Shown here one piece after another: positions 61,987-64,000 of a stretch of DNA of 64,000 nt. The notes under the pieces were generated by a model that saw only the letters and a program-made list of their open reading frames with translations, was not told the origin of the DNA and did no database searches. The position numbers and the translations under genes are program-made. This DNA comes from Sulfurimonas sp. (GTDB lineage Bacteria > Campylobacterota > Campylobacteria > Campylobacterales > Sulfurimonadaceae): assembly GCA_013791885.1 (NCBI GenBank), contig VMSZ01000008.1, positions 1-64,000 on the forward strand, given 5' to 3'. Numbering within the stretch: the first letter of the stretch is position 1; each line of letters opens with the position of its first letter.

Positions 61987-64000
61987 CTCAGACCAATTCC
62001 TAATTCTAAATTTAATGTTTGAAGTATTGTATTTATTGACGAAGTAATATCTTCTTCTTCCAATGTTTTTTCATTAGACTGAAGGACAAAACGCAGTGTC
62101 AAACTCATTTTGTCTCCAAGTGTGCTGTCACTGTATTTATCTACAGGATAAAATCTGATAATCTCTTCGCTCGCACAAGACTCAATTGCTGATTTAACAA
62201 CAGCATAACTCATCTCTTGAGGCATAATAACGCTTAAGTCCCTAAACGCAGCCTGGTACTTTGAAGTTTTCACTGCGGTTTTTAAAGTATGTGGAAGTTT
62301 ATTAAAATCTAATTCACAAACATAGGAGACATCTAAATCGTAATTTTTTTCTACTTCCGGATGAACTCTGAAAAGTTCGCCAAGCACTTCGCCAGAGACA
62401 ATAACTTGCGCACACTGGTAAGGATGTGAAAGTTTATGTGATGTCTGATGTTCTTTAAGTTCAAATGCTCCGATTACATCAGATATTTTTTGTGCAAAAA
62501 AAGCAAAATCAACTTTTTTAGGCTTTCCTGCGTTTAGCAAAGCATCTTGTTCTTTCTCCCCTGAATGCAAAAAAGCCATTTTGAGTGATTCTGCTCTTGT
62601 TGGAGAAAAAACTGAACCAACTTCAAAGAGTTTCACCATTGAATAGCCATTTTTTGCGTTTTGGGACGCGGCTTTTAAAAGACCTGTTAAAAGTGTCGGT
62701 CTTAGCGTGTCAAGAGTGTTTACAATTGGATTTAATAATTCCAACTCTTCGAGTGTTGTTTCAAAACCATATTCATTTAAAACTTTTTTCTCGTCAAATA
62801 CAAAGTGAACGCTCTCAAAAAAGCCGCTTTGAGCTGCTTTATGTCTAAAAATTGTTCTTTTCTTGTAATCAAAATAGTCGCTTCCAAGTCTATTTTTCTC
62901 ACTGAATACAAAAGGTTTTGATGGAATATTATCAATTCCAACCAAACGCACAATCTCTTCGACTATGTCCTGTTTGTTAATAATATCATGACGAAATTGA
63001 GGAATGGATATAACAAAGTTATCCGGAGAAGACTTAGAAATATTAAAGCCCAGATTCGTAAGTATTTTACTAATGACAACTTTATCTATTTTTGCACCAA
63101 TCAAATCATCAATTTCTTGTTTGCTTACAATAACTATCTTTTCTTTGTAAGAATTTTCATATTCTATTGTTCCACCGTAAATAGATGAGTCAGAATGTGC
63201 TTCTAACAGACCTAAAGAGTAGAGTAAGCCGCCTTCTAACTCCGGCTCGCTTCCTCTTGATGTTTTATAAAACATAGGACCTGAAGGTACTTTGTGTTCT
63301 GCCATTTGCTTAGAGATAAGATCTGGCGGAATGTAACTCGCTTCGACTAAAAGCATTCCCTCTTCTAAATTAAAATTTGAAGTATCTTCTTGAGAAACAC
63401 CAATGATAGAAGCTTTATTTGCTCCTTTAATATAGGCATATCCATTTTCATCTTCACTGAGTTGAATTTTTGCCATTCCCTTGGTGCTGCTTGCAAAAAA
63501 GTCACAGTCATATGCTCTTAAAATAACACCTGTGCTATGTGTAGCATAAACCATAAGTGATTTAATATCATTGCTTGCAGTTTCTTCAATCTGAGCAAGT
63601 CTAAGCTTTACAAGAAATGGAACTTTTAAGTTCTTTACATCTACTGCTTTATAACGAAGACTTACATTATAATCTTTGTCATGTGAAATACTTAATATTC
63701 TTCCTATGCCGCGTTTATCGTCGGTATCTACGCTATTATATTCTTTTATAGGTTTATCATATGCAGCACTTAAATCACGTGCGATTCCTCTTAAGCTGAG
63801 ACAATCACCTCTATTGGCTGTAAGTTCAATTTCAATTAAATCATCACTGAATATTGGATGTGTGCAAACTTCCTGACCTAAAGTATATTCCCCGATGCTT
63901 TCATCAAGTTCCATAATTCCTTCAGATACTTTGCCAAAACCAATCTCATTTGCGGAACAAATCATACCAGCACTGTCTACGCCGCGAAGAACTACCGGTT
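61983..64000 (-). CDS. pheT: Phenylalanyl-tRNA synthetase beta subunit, partial (3' part)
   Basis: At least 672 residues; the frame stays open to the right edge (upstream codons read [11 protein letters not shown], which precedes the ICSANEIG block), so the N-terminus lies outside. Seen are the end of the tRNA-binding region, B3/B4 editing ([23 protein letters not shown]), B5 ([17 protein letters not shown]), the core with [11 protein letters not shown] and a C-terminal anticodon-binding domain ([18 protein letters not shown]). Charges tRNA-Phe together with PheS. Confidence 0.97.
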   Translation of the reverse strand, partial: PVVLRGVDSAGMICSANEIGFGKVSEGIMELDESIGEYTLGQEVCTHPIFSDDLIEIELTANRGDCLSLRGIARDLSAAYDKPIKEYNSVDTDDKRGIGRILSISHDKDYNVSLRYKAVDVKNLKVPFLVKLRLAQIEETASNDIKSLMVYATHSTGVILRAYDCDFFASSTKGMAKIQLSEDENGYAYIKGANKASIIGVSQEDTSNFNLEEGMLLVEASYIPPDLISKQMAEHKVPSGPMFYKTSRGSEPELEGGLLYSLGLLEAHSDSSIYGGTIEYENSYKEKIVIVSKQEIDDLIGAKIDKVVISKILTNLGFNISKSSPDNFVISIPQFRHDIINKQDIVEEIVRLVGIDNIPSKPFVFSEKNRLGSDYFDYKKRTIFRHKAAQSGFFESVHFVFDEKKVLNEYGFETTLEELELLNPIVNTLDTLRPTLLTGLLKAASQNAKNGYSMVKLFEVGSVFSPTRAESLKMAFLHSGEKEQDALLNAGKPKKVDFAFFAQKISDVIGAFELKEHQTSHKLSHPYQCAQVIVSGEVLGELFRVHPEVEKNYDLDVSYVCELDFNKLPHTLKTAVKTSKYQAAFRDLSVIMPQEMSYAVVKSAIESCASEEIIRFYPVDKYSDSTLGDKMSLTLRFVLQSNEKTLEEEDITSSINTILQTLNLELGIGLR

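Noticed and set aside
1-64000. tRNA, rRNA, CRISPR, insertion sequences, prophage
   Set aside because: No cloverleaf or rRNA signature, no regular spaced repeats, no transposase, integrase or phage structural genes were found on either strand.

Overview
The window reads as a chromosomal segment of a Campylobacterota (Epsilonproteobacteria) bacterium, most like a Sulfurimonas-type free-living chemolithotroph. The basis is indirect: low GC, short LpxB, short-form HisG and a small CoaX, many small c-type cytochromes and a di-haem peroxidase, frequent TTG starts and extended -10 promoters (TGnTATAAT), and protein sequences that resemble Sulfurimonas homologues throughout. No rRNA, tRNA, CRISPR array, transposase or prophage was found.

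Layout. 1-3.8 kb: a very AT-rich accessory module on the minus strand, a type IIG restriction-modification enzyme whose stop codon abuts the start of a Ser/Thr protein kinase gene; the kinase is interrupted by one in-frame amber codon and runs off the left edge. 4-9.2 kb: a probably inactive dihydroorotase homologue, a small cytochrome c, lpxB, dsbD plus an exported thioredoxin, and a BFD-like ferredoxin. 9.2-13.2 kb: a two-sensor-domain histidine kinase overlapping a nucleoside deoxyribosyltransferase, divergent from a Tsx-like nucleoside porin. 13.3-16 kb: a SHOCT protein, then a PA2778/PA2779-type exported peptidase pair with a cytochrome c. 16.2-22.3 kb: a soluble signalling run (PAS protein, CheB-CheR-PAS hybrid, PAS histidine kinase, NarL-type regulator, pentapeptide protein). 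22.3-29.6 kb: L,D-transpeptidase, YyaL-type protein, two very small genes, plsC-pdxJ-pdxA, and a di-haem peroxidase preceded by two PerR/Fur-like boxes. 29.7-32.1 kb: an exported MEMO1-AMMECR1 fusion between two secreted DUF1566 proteins.

32.2-42.9 kb is the most striking block: two convergent operons with circularly permuted ATP-grasp, alpha-E, transglutaminase-like and DUF2126 amidoligase proteins plus a tandem AstE-like pair in which the second copy has lost its metal ligands. This looks like an amide or peptide-bond synthesis and hydrolysis system whose product is unknown. 43-48.5 kb holds housekeeping and small unknown genes (metallophosphoesterase, nitroreductase, SAM methyltransferase, hisG, coaX, DUF4395). 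48.7-55.8 kb is a TolC-MFP-RND efflux operon whose RND permease is encoded as two halves, followed by an alginate-export-type porin. 55.8-64 kb is core: serA, a membrane-anchored unknown, rpsA, ispH, aroA and the 3' part of pheT.

Across the whole window the word AAACGCA / TGCGTTT recurs far above composition-based expectation, on both strands, in several reading frames and between genes, but not in the kinase or the AT-rich part of the restriction enzyme. It behaves like a DNA-level signal and is reported as a finding. All counts and alignments here were made by eye.
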